DNA of 64,000 nucleotides from an uncultured Eubacterium sp. (GCA_948579355.1 CAPAOV010000012.1:1-64000); one strand, 5' to 3'. Counted from the stretch's first letter, positions 43,801-52,550 are shown. The notes: a model not told the origin generated them from the sequence alone. Numbers and translations: made by a program.

Positions 43801-45109
43801 GACGGTAGCGGTTTCGGCTAAAGTATTTGATACGTCGAAACTTGCGGATAAGACATATGTGTACGCCAACGGTTACGCTTCAATTTTACCGGGCAATTAT
43901 ACGAAAAAACAAGATAATGCGGATGGAGCAACCGTACTTGTCATGAAAGGTTATGGCAAGATGGGAGAATCGCTGAAAATACAACCGGCAGATAAGAGAT
44001 ATGGAAAAGATGCCTCCAAGGCGCCATACGCAGAATACAGCGTATATGTGCCAGCAGAGGGCGACTATAAAGTTACGGTATACAGTGCGCCGTCCAATAA
44101 TATTGAGAGAGACGATGTAGGTATCTATTATGGATTGTCGGTTAATGCGGGACAAGTACAGACAGTAAATACGGTAGACAGCAATACATTTGTGCCGGGA
44201 ACTTATAATTGTACGTGGCCGGATGATGTAAAAAATAATGGCAGAAAGACGGAGCGCACGGCAAACTTCAAGACAGGTGTCAATACTATCCGTATTTATG
44301 CGGCAGACCCGGCATTTGTATTACAGAAAGTGGTTGTTTCCGCACAAAGCGTACAGAAGAGCCATTTCGGGCCGGAAGAGAGTTATTATGTCGGTAAGAA
44401 GCCGGCTGCCAAGACGGCGCAGATGGGATTGGCGTTTGACCGCTTTGCGATTCCGGGAAACATTAATGCTTCCTCTTATGATGGAAGTACGGCATATGCG
44501 GAGAGCTGCACAATGAAAGCGGGAGAGGAATACAAATATTCAACTGTTCTCACAGAGTGGGAGACATATCAGTTCGGTATCAACGGCTCTTCTGCGGATG
44601 GAGGCGAGGTAGAACTGTACTGGAACGACACGTTGCTTGGCAGCGTGTCGCCCGGCACGCAGGAAAAAAATTACCGCTTAAAAGAATCAAAAATAATTAA
44701 AGTGAGCGACGGATTTTTCAAGGTAAAAGTGAAAAAGGGTACGGTCAAAATGAATCATATTATAACGGAGACAAAAAAGTTCTATGATGTTCCCGGCTAT
44801 ATAGATGCTGTCGGCTATGAGGGAAGTGATGAAACAGGCAGTGAGCTTGTGGCAGAAAAGGATAAATCATATGAATACAGCATCCGTGTGGCAGCAGATG
44901 GGGCATATCAATTTGGCGTAGTTGGCTCTTCTACACAGAATGCCAAAGTAACGCTCTATAACGGCGATGCTAAAATTGGCGAGGTGACGCTTGGGGCGCA
45001 AAAGAAGACATACTCTCTCGCGCAGACGGCTGATTTAAAAGCAGGGAAAGCGGTTCTGCGGATGGAAGTAAGCGGGGGAGCGGCTTCCATAAGCCGGCTT
45101 ATCTGTTAG
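40805..45109 (+). CDS. Secreted GH115 alpha-glucuronidase with two basic Ig-like domains and tandem C-terminal modules
   Basis: This exported enzyme of about 1434 residues has a signal peptide (about 1-38), two lysine-rich Big_2-like domains (about 40-125 and 130-215), a linker, the GH115 N-terminal and catalytic regions (about 245-760; RGTIYGIYHISEMMGVSPW, YRGIFLNDEAP, LRCKGNYLWPAMW, GTSHHEPLCRA), the GH115 C-terminal region, and two similar modules of about 115 residues (from about 1212 and 1330). It removes glucuronic acid side chains from polymeric xylan outside the cell. The start is TTG 40805, with AGGAG 9 bases upstream; the ATG at 40796 abuts that site. No LPXTG signal is present. Confidence 0.92.
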   Translation: MKNHRGTKKRFMAVALSLAMIATAAAGTGNPAAAAKAVKVKKLTLKKPVIRTLALKKGESYRLKWKVKPAKGALKFTSSKKSVVSVNKKGKLKAKKAGKATITIASKTKPKKSVKIKVTVYKKFKKASKVKLSAENTSIAAGSTTELKAVVNPSKATVKKVTFASKDKKIATVSSKGVVTGKKQGTTTITAYAKDGRGAKASIKITVMAESNTIPQQTPGNDNKGTASAEPTPTEVPVLKQNEPGSFILASDVSSADIYVDKKGADYDGLSLIAQSFQEDVNIVSAKGAKPRVVDTASAIRESAVIAGSIGNNDIIDKLIADGKLDVSDIAKKTETYKVQVVENPAEGLTSALVIVGSDKRGTIYGIYHISEMMGVSPWVYWGDVTPVKKDKISFTNESYTYTSKEPSVKYRGIFLNDEAPSLTGWVKKKFGNYNSKFYDNVYELILRCKGNYLWPAMWSNTFSEDGGKEGRLANAELADKYGIIMGTSHHEPLCRAGNEWQSKYKKYSTSNKWDFNSNEEGITNFWRDGVKRNMPFENVYTLGMRGEADSALGGTVADNINLLKKVITTQKNILKENNLQNAPQVLTVYKEVEDFWHGTSQVAGLKKWNVLDDVMIMLCDDNFGNMRTLPEGEDCNRKGGWGMYYHFDYHGGPTSYEWVNTVQLDKVWEQMSLAYEHGVDDMWIVNVGDLKPMEMNISYFLDLAYDYDTWGKDGGNKTDAYMEKWVQQQFGDALNQEQQQAVQTLLEDYTWLNGSCKPEVVSSVTYDASNYNEAQRMLGRIEDMISRAKTYQEVVPERLQAAYFQFVYFPVVASANVAKMQICSGLNKYYYNEKSSNANLYAIMVDECIALDKELQETYNKNMPGVGNKWEKMMSSPHVGYTSWDSAGWKYPTAKWLKPAEGTKMSVSVENRAETVTDGQIVLDDFTNINQESYTVTLSNQGANMYNYTATAGEDWIKLSKKTGSVKMQDTFEISVDWDKVSADKTGSVVIQSGDSKVTVAVSAKVFDTSKLADKTYVYANGYASILPGNYTKKQDNADGATVLVMKGYGKMGESLKIQPADKRYGKDASKAPYAEYSVYVPAEGDYKVTVYSAPSNNIERDDVGIYYGLSVNAGQVQTVNTVDSNTFVPGTYNCTWPDDVKNNGRKTERTANFKTGVNTIRIYAADPAFVLQKVVVSAQSVQKSHFGPEESYYVGKKPAAKTAQMGLAFDRFAIPGNINASSYDGSTAYAESCTMKAGEEYKYSTVLTEWETYQFGINGSSADGGEVELYWNDTLLGSVSPGTQEKNYRLKESKIIKVSDGFFKVKVKKGTVKMNHIITETKKFYDVPGYIDAVGYEGSDETGSELVAEKDKSYEYSIRVAADGAYQFGVVGSSTQNAKVTLYNGDAKIGEVTLGAQKKTYSLAQTADLKAGKAVLRMEVSGGAASISRLIC

Positions 45110-45126
45110 CCTGACGATGGCAGGCG

Positions 45127-46068
45127 CTACAAAGTACCCAGACTGCGCAGCAGGAAAATCCACGCCGTGAGTGTAATCGAGGATAACAATGTGGTAAGCA
45201 CGATAATACTTAACGTTAATACATCGTCATTGCCCGTATTTTTTACCATAATGTAGCAGGATACCGTTGTCGGGGAACCGACCATAATGAGAATTGCCAT
45301 CAATTCCTGATTGCGGTAGCCCAGATACACTGCTAACGGCAGGACAAGAGCTGCCAGTAAAACGAGTTTAATAAACGAGGCCGCCAGTGCGGGCCTGATT
45401 TTCTTTATTGCTTTCCGCCCCTCAAAAGACGCTCCGATTGAAATGAGCGCCAGCGGGGTTGCCGTACTGGCGATGCTGTCAATCATTTTATCCATAAAAA
45501 CAGGCAGATGGATATTTAAAAAAGCAAATGGCAGCGCCACAAAAATACTGATTAAAATGGGATTCTTAAAAATATCTGTCAGAGTTGTCCGGATATCCGG
45601 TTTTCGCTCACTGTGTGTTCCCTTTAACGTAAGAATGATTACAGCAAAAATATTGAACAGAGGAACGGCTCCGATAATCATAAGAGGAGCCATACCGGCG
45701 CCGTCATACATATTGTCAATAAAAGCGAGTCCAAGGATGGCGGCGCTGCTTCGATATGATGCTTGAATAAAGGCGCCCTGCTCTTCTTTACTTTTCATAA
45801 GAAGAGAGGTCAGTCCCCAGAGGGATAGAATAATAACAAGGGTTACCATAAAACAGAACAGCACATAGCCCCCGTCAAACTTACTCCGCACATCATTTTT
45901 TGTGATATCTTTAAAGACAAGGGCAGGTAGAGCCGCCATAAAAACATAACGGTCTGCCGTTTTCGTAAAAGCCTCATTAATAATATGAAGTTTTATTAGT
46001 ATCTTCCCGAGTATCATAATTAAAAAAATCGGTAAGGTGGCATTTATGCTGTAAAAAAAGTTGTCCAT
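45127..46068 (-). CDS. AEC family transporter (auxin efflux carrier type)
   Basis: This 313-residue inner-membrane protein has about ten hydrophobic segments in two similar halves, as in the bacterial AEC family, which exports organic acids or other small anions. The N-terminal NATLPIFLIMILGKIL and the late VGSPTTVSCYIMVKN are typical of the family. The start at 46068 has GAGGG upstream; the longer ORF to 46140 has no support. It is convergent with the secreted GH115 gene (17-base gap) and divergent from the large GH10 gene. It could export fermentation products such as organic acids, but the substrate is not known. Confidence 0.88.
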   Translation of the reverse strand: MDNFFYSINATLPIFLIMILGKILIKLHIINEAFTKTADRYVFMAALPALVFKDITKNDVRSKFDGGYVLFCFMVTLVIILSLWGLTSLLMKSKEEQGAFIQASYRSSAAILGLAFIDNMYDGAGMAPLMIIGAVPLFNIFAVIILTLKGTHSERKPDIRTTLTDIFKNPILISIFVALPFAFLNIHLPVFMDKMIDSIASTATPLALISIGASFEGRKAIKKIRPALAASFIKLVLLAALVLPLAVYLGYRNQELMAILIMVGSPTTVSCYIMVKNTGNDDVLTLSIIVLTTLLSSITLTAWIFLLRSLGTL

Positions 46069-46157
46069 GGAATAACCCTCTTTTCTGCTTTCTTTTATCC
46101 TTCCAGCACTTATTGTAACGGACTTGTACAAATCTTTCAAGAATGATTAAAAAATGT

Positions 46158-46186
46158 TTGTGTCAGGTAATTTCATTTGTTATAAT
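46158..46186 (+). promoter_or_regulatory. Promoter of the large GH10 xylanase gene
   Basis: TTGTGT (46158-46163) and TATAAT (46181-46186) have a 17-base spacer, and TGT directly before the -10 box makes it extended. It lies 39 bases before the start codon. Confidence 0.68.
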
Positions 46187-46225
46187 AAGGGAAATTAATC
46201 AAAAATCTTATAGAAAGGACTTGAT

Positions 46226-49200
46226 ATGATGAACAGTGGCAGGAAAACGAAACTTGCTCTTTTACTTTGTTTTGCATTAATGCTCTCCATGTTCTCCTCA
46301 CCAGAGCAATTAATGGCAAAGAAAGTAAAACTGAAGTTAAACAAAAAGAAAGTTACCTTATATGTTGGAAAAAGTGTTCGCCTGAAAGTAAAGGGAACAA
46401 AGAAAAAGGCCAAATGGAAAAGCAATAAGAAAAAGGTAGCTACTGTTACTTCCAAAGGAAAAGTAAAAGCAAAGAAAAAAGGAAAAGCCCGAATCACAGC
46501 TAAAATAGGAAAGAAAAAACTGGTATGTCGGGTTACTGTTAAAAATAAAAAGATAACCAATACGGATTCAACGGCAGCGGCAGGAGATTCGCAAGGGTTG
46601 CAATCCGGTGGAAATTCGACAGCAACGCCGACAGGTGGAGCACCAACAGGTTCGACAGACGGTGCGACATCTACAGCTACGTCGACAGCGACGTCCACGT
46701 CCACAACGACATCCACAACGACAGCGACGTCCACAACGACAGCGACGTCCACAACGACAGCGACGTCCACAACGACAGCGACATCCACATCGACAGCGAC
46801 GTCCACGTCGACATCGACATCCACAACGACAGCCACGTCCACATCGACAGCGACATCCACATCGACAGCGACATCCACATCAACAGCGACGTCCACATCG
46901 ACAGCGACGTCCACAGCAACGGACAATCCGTCCGAGATTCCGAAAGTGCCGGCGTTATCAACAAAGGTATCCTTTGACAACGGAACAGATGGTTTTGTGG
47001 CAGCAGGTAAGGCCGGCGTACAATTGAATGAGAATGGCTATCAGGGAAATTGTCTGGCGGTTGAAAACCGCACAGCAGCAACCGACGGCGTCGTATATGC
47101 GGCAGAAAAGGATGTGGTGGCAGGTGGAAGCTACACCGTGCAGGGATATGTCAAATCCGACGCTGCTGAGGATACTTTCAAATGCCTGTATCAGTTTGGC
47201 GATGCTACTGCCGATATCAAAGAGTTTACGTCGGTAGCGGTATCCGGAGAATGGGTGAAATTTCGGGGAACATTTACGGTTCCGGCTAACTTTACCAAAC
47301 TGGATATCCTGTTCCAGACAACGGGCACGGAATCATTCTATATTGATGAAGTAAGCATTTCTGAGATTGTAAGTATTAAGGATACATATGATAGTGTTTT
47401 TGGAATAATGGGAACCTGTATCAATCCTGACCAGTTAAGGGATGCGGAGACAATGAAGTATGTAAAAAACCATTACTCCAGCGTAACTCTTGAAAACGAT
47501 ATGAAACCGGATTATATCCTTACTTCATGGCGTCCTGCAATCGACACGTCGTCGGCCCGAACAAAGACGGGAGATTATGTGATTCCAGACAGTTATAAGG
47601 AAAGCAAAGTACCGGCGCTCAATTATGATACGGTCGACGAGGTACTTAAAATTGCCAAAGCGAATGGAATAAAAGTACGTTATCATGTGTTAGTATGGCA
47701 TGCGCAGTCTCCAGAATGGTTCTTTAAGGAGGATTACAGTAAGGAGGAAAGCGCCGCATATGTTTCGGAAGAGGTAATGTATGCCCGCATGGAAATGTAT
47801 ATCCGCAGCGTAATCCATCATGTGTATACGGTTGATGGTGGAGCCTATAAAGACGTAGTATATGCATGGGATGTGGCAAACGAATATTTTAGTAATACGC
47901 CAGATGAAAACTGGTCTGCCGTATTTGGAAACCGAGAGGGAAATCTCAATAACAAGCCGCCATTTATTAAAAAAGCGTTTGAGATTGCCCATGATGAACT
48001 CGGGAAGTTTGCCTTAGCTGATTCGGTATCTCTGTTTTATAATGACTTTAATACTTATATGACAACGGATAAGATTATTGAAATGATACACTATATTAAT
48101 TCCGACCAGAAAGTGTGTGATGGAATTGGTATGCAGAGTCACCTTGGCGTGACATTCCCTTCGGTAGACTGGTATGTGGAAACGGTTAAAAAGTTTGCGC
48201 AGGAGGGCTTTGAAGTACAAATTACCGAGTTGGATGTAGGCTGTAAGGAAGAGCTGCTGGAGACGGATGTGACGGCTGCCTATGAGGAGCAGGCGCAATA
48301 TGTCGGAGAACTTACGGAAAAACTCATTGAGTTACAGAAAACAATGGATTATCCGATTACCGGTATGACGTGGTGGGGAATGTATGATGGCCGGTCATGG
48401 CGGGAAAACCATGTATTGATGTTTGACAGCAGTCTGTATGACGCAAAACCATCGTATTTTGCCTTTATCGAGGCAGCCGGCGAAGTAGAAAAACCACTGC
48501 CGACATCAACGCCGGATGTCACTGCCGAGCCAACGGCAGATGTTACTGCTGAGCCGACAGAGGTACCAAAATATACACCGCCGGCAGAGACGGCGCCGCC
48601 GTTAGTCGGCTACGACTTTACAGATGAAAGTACTTATCATAATGAATCACCATCCGGTGCAACATCGACAGTAAATGACGACGGTTCAATAACGATTACG
48701 TTTACCGGCCAGTATGCGGCATTTAATTTCTATCTGCCGGATAATGCACAAAATTATTACAGTGATTATAAGTCAGTTGCGCTCACCTATACGAGCGAGG
48801 GAGGGGATTTAGGCCATGCCCTCTATGATACGGATATGAAAGGAATAGGCGGAGATGCCAACGCCGGAAAACATCCGGATTGGGGCAAAAAGGTTACCGC
48901 ATCACCGGACGAAAAGAAGACACTTGTTTTCAATGTCACACCGGATTGCAAAGGCGGATGTATCCGCGGATTGCAGATATTTAATCCGAATGAGATGGCA
49001 GAGGGACAGAAGATTACAATAACCATATACGCGATTAAGTTCTGCGATAAGGAAAATCCGACAGAGGACGATTTGAAGCTGCCGTCCGATTCAACGGAAG
49101 AACCGAAATATACACCGCCGGCAGAGACGGCGCCGCCGGTAGCCAGCTATGATTTTACGGATGAAAGCACATATCATAATGAATCTCCGGGGGGCGGCAC

Positions 49201-49627
49201 CTCGAAAGTAAATGATGATGGCTCAATAACGATTACATTTAGCAGACAGTATGCGGCATTTAATTTCTATCTGCCGGACAATGCGCAGAATTATTACAGT
49301 AATTATAAATCTGTTGTTCTTACCTATACGAGTGAGGGAGGGGATTTAGGTCATGCCCTTTACGATACGGATATGGAAGGAATCGGTGGAAATCCCGAAG
49401 CCGGAAAACATCCGGACTGGGGCAGAAAGGTTACGGCGTCACCGGACGAAAAGAAGACACTTGTTATCAATGTCACACCGGATTGCAAGGGCGGATGTAT
49501 CCGAGGTTTGCAAATATTTAATCCGAATGAGATGGCGGAAGGACAGACGATTACCATAACGATACATGCGATTCGCTTCTGCGATAAAGAAAATCCGACG
49601 GAAGAGGACTATTTAGTAACGGGCTGA
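46226..49627 (+). CDS. Large secreted modular GH10 endo-xylanase
   Basis: This 1133-residue exported enzyme has a signal peptide (about 1-31), a lysine-rich Big_2-like domain (33-112), a Thr/Ser linker (about 146-232), a CBM22-like module (about 245-382), a GH10 barrel (about 385-752) and two nearly identical beta modules (about 789-955 and 969-1133). The acid/base glutamate is in WDVANEYF near 554 and the nucleophile in ITELDVGC near 667. The two terminal modules are the same family as those in the surface protein at 29293-32991. It attacks polymeric xylan at the cell surface. AAAGGA precedes the ATG. araD follows after 38 bases. Confidence 0.94.
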   Translation: MMNSGRKTKLALLLCFALMLSMFSSPEQLMAKKVKLKLNKKKVTLYVGKSVRLKVKGTKKKAKWKSNKKKVATVTSKGKVKAKKKGKARITAKIGKKKLVCRVTVKNKKITNTDSTAAAGDSQGLQSGGNSTATPTGGAPTGSTDGATSTATSTATSTSTTTSTTTATSTTTATSTTTATSTTTATSTSTATSTSTSTSTTTATSTSTATSTSTATSTSTATSTSTATSTATDNPSEIPKVPALSTKVSFDNGTDGFVAAGKAGVQLNENGYQGNCLAVENRTAATDGVVYAAEKDVVAGGSYTVQGYVKSDAAEDTFKCLYQFGDATADIKEFTSVAVSGEWVKFRGTFTVPANFTKLDILFQTTGTESFYIDEVSISEIVSIKDTYDSVFGIMGTCINPDQLRDAETMKYVKNHYSSVTLENDMKPDYILTSWRPAIDTSSARTKTGDYVIPDSYKESKVPALNYDTVDEVLKIAKANGIKVRYHVLVWHAQSPEWFFKEDYSKEESAAYVSEEVMYARMEMYIRSVIHHVYTVDGGAYKDVVYAWDVANEYFSNTPDENWSAVFGNREGNLNNKPPFIKKAFEIAHDELGKFALADSVSLFYNDFNTYMTTDKIIEMIHYINSDQKVCDGIGMQSHLGVTFPSVDWYVETVKKFAQEGFEVQITELDVGCKEELLETDVTAAYEEQAQYVGELTEKLIELQKTMDYPITGMTWWGMYDGRSWRENHVLMFDSSLYDAKPSYFAFIEAAGEVEKPLPTSTPDVTAEPTADVTAEPTEVPKYTPPAETAPPLVGYDFTDESTYHNESPSGATSTVNDDGSITITFTGQYAAFNFYLPDNAQNYYSDYKSVALTYTSEGGDLGHALYDTDMKGIGGDANAGKHPDWGKKVTASPDEKKTLVFNVTPDCKGGCIRGLQIFNPNEMAEGQKITITIYAIKFCDKENPTEDDLKLPSDSTEEPKYTPPAETAPPVASYDFTDESTYHNESPGGGTSKVNDDGSITITFSRQYAAFNFYLPDNAQNYYSNYKSVVLTYTSEGGDLGHALYDTDMEGIGGNPEAGKHPDWGRKVTASPDEKKTLVINVTPDCKGGCIRGLQIFNPNEMAEGQTITITIHAIRFCDKENPTEEDYLVTG
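46661..46922 (+). repeat. Low-complexity Thr/Ser-coding microsatellite
   Basis: About 260 bases of imperfect six- and nine-base units (ACGTCC, ACAACG, ACATCG) encode a Thr/Ser/Ala linker of about 85 residues. Any unit gain or loss of three bases keeps the frame, so linker length could vary between strains. Confidence 0.85.
48560..49620 (+). repeat. Two tandem copies of the carbohydrate-binding-like module
   Basis: Two units of about 530 bases (about 48560-49095 and 49100-49620) are nearly identical in sequence and share long identical blocks such as those around 48870-48990 and 49410-49530. The protein units share the DCKGGCIRGLQIFNPNEMA core and FCDKENPTE end. Confidence 0.85.
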
Positions 49628-49665
49628 TACTTACAAGCGAATTTAATAAAAATGGAGGAGACATT

Positions 49666-50361
49666 ATGTTAGAACAATTAAAAAAAGAAGTTTATGAAGC
49701 AAATATGGAGCTGCAGCAAAAGGGAATGGTAATTTACACATGGGGAAATGTAAGCGGTATTGACCGTGAAAATAACTATGTGGTTATTAAGCCGAGTGGT
49801 GTTGAATATGACGAACTGAAACCGGAAGATATGGTTGTCGTTGATTTTGAACAGAACGTCATTGAGGGAAAATACCGTCCGTCTTCGGATACGGCCACTC
49901 ATATTGAACTGTACAAAGCCTATCCGTCGCTTGCCGGAGTAGTACATACACATTCTACATGGGCAGTCACCTTTGCACAGGCAGGGATGTCCATTCCGGC
50001 ATTGGGAACAACACACGCAGATTACTTTTATGGCGATATTCCATGTACAAGGGATTTAACAGCAGAAGAGATTAACCTCGACTATGAGAGGAATACCGGA
50101 GTTGTCATTATTGAGACGATTGGAGATAAAGACCCGTTGGAAGTGCCGGGCATTGTCGTGAAGAACCACGGCCCGTTTTCATGGGGGACTTCTCCGGCAA
50201 ATGCAGTATATAATGCAGTCGTACTTGATAAGGTAGCGGAAATGGCACATCATACGCTGACGCTCAATCCGCGCGTGAAGCGCGCACCGCAATATTTGAT
50301 GGATAAGCATTATTTCAGAAAGCACGGAGCTAACGCTTATTATGGACAGGATAACCTTTAA
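49666..50361 (+). CDS. araD: L-ribulose-5-phosphate 4-epimerase
   Basis: This 231-residue class II aldolase-fold enzyme converts L-ribulose-5-phosphate to D-xylulose-5-phosphate, feeding arabinose carbon into the pentose phosphate pathway. The GNVSG motif near 29, PSGVEYDEL near 45, SDTATHIELY near 75, zinc-binding HTHSTW near 97 and GTTHADYFYGDIPCTR near 118 are all present. The length is normal. GGAGGAG precedes the ATG. It follows the xylanase gene by 38 bases and overlaps the next gene by 20 bases. araA and araB are not in the window. Its place links arabinoxylan breakdown to arabinose use. Confidence 0.94.
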   Translation: MLEQLKKEVYEANMELQQKGMVIYTWGNVSGIDRENNYVVIKPSGVEYDELKPEDMVVVDFEQNVIEGKYRPSSDTATHIELYKAYPSLAGVVHTHSTWAVTFAQAGMSIPALGTTHADYFYGDIPCTRDLTAEEINLDYERNTGVVIIETIGDKDPLEVPGIVVKNHGPFSWGTSPANAVYNAVVLDKVAEMAHHTLTLNPRVKRAPQYLMDKHYFRKHGANAYYGQDNL

Positions 50362-51076
50362 TCAGGCTGCCGCAAGAATTTTAGGCAGAGAGCATGAAGA
50401 ACACGGAATCGGAACGCTTGGGGAGAAAACATTGCATGCCATAATTAAAAATTATGTGGAACCGGATGAGGACTACCATGAGGTTCCACTGGAGGGATAT
50501 GTGGCGGATGTTTATCGGGAAGGGCATGTCATTGAGATACAGACGGCTAATTTCAACACAATGCGCAGAAAGTTAGCGACCTTTCTTCCCCTCTTTCCGG
50601 TGACGATTGTCTATCCGATACCGGCAACTAAATGGCTGCGCTGGATAGACGAAGAGACGGGCGAAGTGACGGAACGCCGCAAGTCGCCAAAAAGAGGTAC
50701 GCCGCAGGCTATATTTCGTGAGTTGTATAAAATTAAAAATTTTTTAAGTGAGCCGAATTTGTCCATTCACATATTAATGATTGATATGGAGGAGTTTCGG
50801 CTCCTTAACGGTTGGAGCAAAGACCGCAAAAAAGGTTCCTGCCGCCATGACAGGGTACCAGTCGGACTGGTAGAAGAGCTTCATTTAGAAAGAGTGGAAG
50901 ATTACCGGATGCTGATACCGCCCGAATTGGAACAATTTGATTCGAAAGAGTATGCAAAAGCCTGCCGTATTACGGTAAAGCACGCGCAAATAGCACTGAA
51001 TATATTATATTATCTGGGCATCGTGGAACGAGTAGGCAAAAGGGGGAACAGTTTTTTATATGAGGTCACGGAATGA
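50342..51076 (+). CDS. Uncharacterised nuclease-like protein with C-terminal winged helix
   Basis: I do not recognise a characterised function for this 244-residue protein. Glu28, the segment GYVADV with Asp56, and IEIQT with Glu65 and Gln67 have the spacing of a PD-(D/E)XK nuclease core (E, D, ExQ). A basic central region follows (RRKSPKRGTP near 112). The last 45 residues look like a winged helix (ACRITVKHAQIALNILYYLG, then VERVGKRGNSFLYEV). The fold call is inference from these patterns. The gene overlaps araD by 20 bases, so it is translationally coupled to it, which is odd for a nuclease. Confidence 0.72.
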   Translation: MDRITFNQAAARILGREHEEHGIGTLGEKTLHAIIKNYVEPDEDYHEVPLEGYVADVYREGHVIEIQTANFNTMRRKLATFLPLFPVTIVYPIPATKWLRWIDEETGEVTERRKSPKRGTPQAIFRELYKIKNFLSEPNLSIHILMIDMEEFRLLNGWSKDRKKGSCRHDRVPVGLVEELHLERVEDYRMLIPPELEQFDSKEYAKACRITVKHAQIALNILYYLGIVERVGKRGNSFLYEVTE

Positions 51077-51094
51077 GACGTGGCAATTCTCCCC

Positions 51095-52411
51095 TTATGA
51101 GTCCCGCTCCCTTGAAAGTGTCACGGTATCTTGAAGAACTTCCTGCCTGCCGTCTCGGAACCGGATAACAATAGAATATGTGCCGCTATACATTTCCGTA
51201 AAAGGTATCGAAAGTGTGTAGCGGTATTTTTCGTATTGGGAATCACAGAGTGGCGGATTTGTCAAATCCAGTTCATACAGACGGTCTGCGCGGCTGAACA
51301 CAATCTCCTGTATCTCATCGTTTGGTGTGTCAATGGACAGATTATTTCCGACTATTGAAAATGACAAACCATATGTTTCTTTCATGTACGCAAGGTTGAC
51401 TGTACCGGTACTTTCTACAGAAGCTGCCTTATAAAGGGCGGGAGGAGAAAGCCATCCCGTCTCAGAATATTCTATTTTTTCCAATTTTTCTCCGGCTAAA
51501 ACAAAGGCATCCAGTGAATCGCAGGCGATAGCCTGAAGATGTTCCGGCGTCAGTTTAGCGGGCTGCAAAATATCTTCAGTTGAAAAATCCCCGGAAATAC
51601 GCAAAATAGCTCCTGTTGTTCGGTCAATGGCGACAAGGAGCGTGTCCGCTCCATCCGGCGTGGGAATGACAACGATAAGTTTACTCCGCTCGTCGCCCGT
51701 CTGATAGATTTTTCGGATTCCGGTACCTACATAACAGGTGTGATAGGTTCTTCCAAGTAAATCAATTTCGTGAATATGTGTTGGCATCGGTTTTGCACCG
51801 GTGCGCGTCCGCATTTTATCGTTGACAAGGAGAAAATGATTATCCGCAATCGGATACAATTCGCCATCGCGTGTGGGAATTGCCAGTAAATACCGGATAT
51901 TGCCCTGTTTGTCTCGGAGGGATGGGTAAGTATAATCGGTGGGAAGTTCGTCTGTCTGCCACTCAAATGTCCGCACGCCTGCTTCGCTGCCGTCTTCCCG
52001 ATAAAGCGTCAATGTAATTTCATTTTTGGCATTCGCATACAGTCCAAAGATTGGCGCTACGTGCGAAGTCACGCATTCGTGATAGTCATAGTGAAAATCT
52101 TCCGATGCTGTCTCACAGTGAATATGGTAGGAAAGGCGGCAGGGACTGTCGGTATAAAAGATGGCCAGAGCAGTCAGCGGCGTAACTCCATATGGATTAT
52201 GAATCAGCGTCATAGTATCAAATGTAATGGATGTATCGTGGCTGCGTATCCAGATTAAGTTATCTGCCCGGCGCGTCTTTTCCGCATAGGAAAGAGTTAC
52301 GGGAATGGTGCTGGAAATCGTTTGGTTGCGGCGCAGCCGGTTCAGGCTCATGTAATCAATTTTATTAAAGGACATATATCCTTTTATCCAATTTTTTATT
52401 CTTCCGGACAA
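51095..52411 (-). CDS. Arylsulfotransferase-like protein lacking the catalytic half
   Basis: This 438-residue protein resembles the N-terminal domain and early propeller of arylsulfate sulfotransferases: NPYGVTPLTALAIF near 72, VAPIFGLYANAKNEITLTL near 120, and THIHEIDLLGRTYHTCYVGTG near 210. The region that carries HHTVEEK in the gene at 62979 is here replaced by unrelated sequence, and the last 170 residues differ. It starts at TTG 52411 behind GGAGG, and no signal peptide is seen. It may be an inactive or repurposed paralogue, for example a binding protein for sulfated ligands. It is convergent with the nuclease-like gene and divergent from the SGNH esterase gene. Confidence 0.7.
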   Translation of the reverse strand: MSGRIKNWIKGYMSFNKIDYMSLNRLRRNQTISSTIPVTLSYAEKTRRADNLIWIRSHDTSITFDTMTLIHNPYGVTPLTALAIFYTDSPCRLSYHIHCETASEDFHYDYHECVTSHVAPIFGLYANAKNEITLTLYREDGSEAGVRTFEWQTDELPTDYTYPSLRDKQGNIRYLLAIPTRDGELYPIADNHFLLVNDKMRTRTGAKPMPTHIHEIDLLGRTYHTCYVGTGIRKIYQTGDERSKLIVVIPTPDGADTLLVAIDRTTGAILRISGDFSTEDILQPAKLTPEHLQAIACDSLDAFVLAGEKLEKIEYSETGWLSPPALYKAASVESTGTVNLAYMKETYGLSFSIVGNNLSIDTPNDEIQEIVFSRADRLYELDLTNPPLCDSQYEKYRYTLSIPFTEMYSGTYSIVIRFRDGRQEVLQDTVTLSRERDS

Positions 52412-52550
52412 GGGAAAACCTCCTTTGTATAATATCGCATTGTATCATGATGTTTTGGACTGCTTTGTCTGGTTTAGCGCTCATCAAGCATTCAACCCTG
52501 ACATCATGTAATCATTATAATACCTTAATTATGAAGAAAATATGTTTTTT

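Noticed and set aside
46661..46922. Regular short repeats that could suggest CRISPR or tandem satellite DNA
   Set aside because: There are no spacers of constant length and no cas genes, and the unit codes a protein linker in frame.
46195..46980. Long minus-strand ORF rich in Val-Asp repeats opposite the GH10 gene
   Set aside because: It is the antisense reading of the Thr/Ser linker and Big_2 domain, has no ribosome binding site and runs against a well-supported gene.
29293..49627. Sortase-type LPXTG anchors on the surface proteins
   Set aside because: The C-termini end directly after beta domains, with no LPXTG motif, hydrophobic segment or basic tail.
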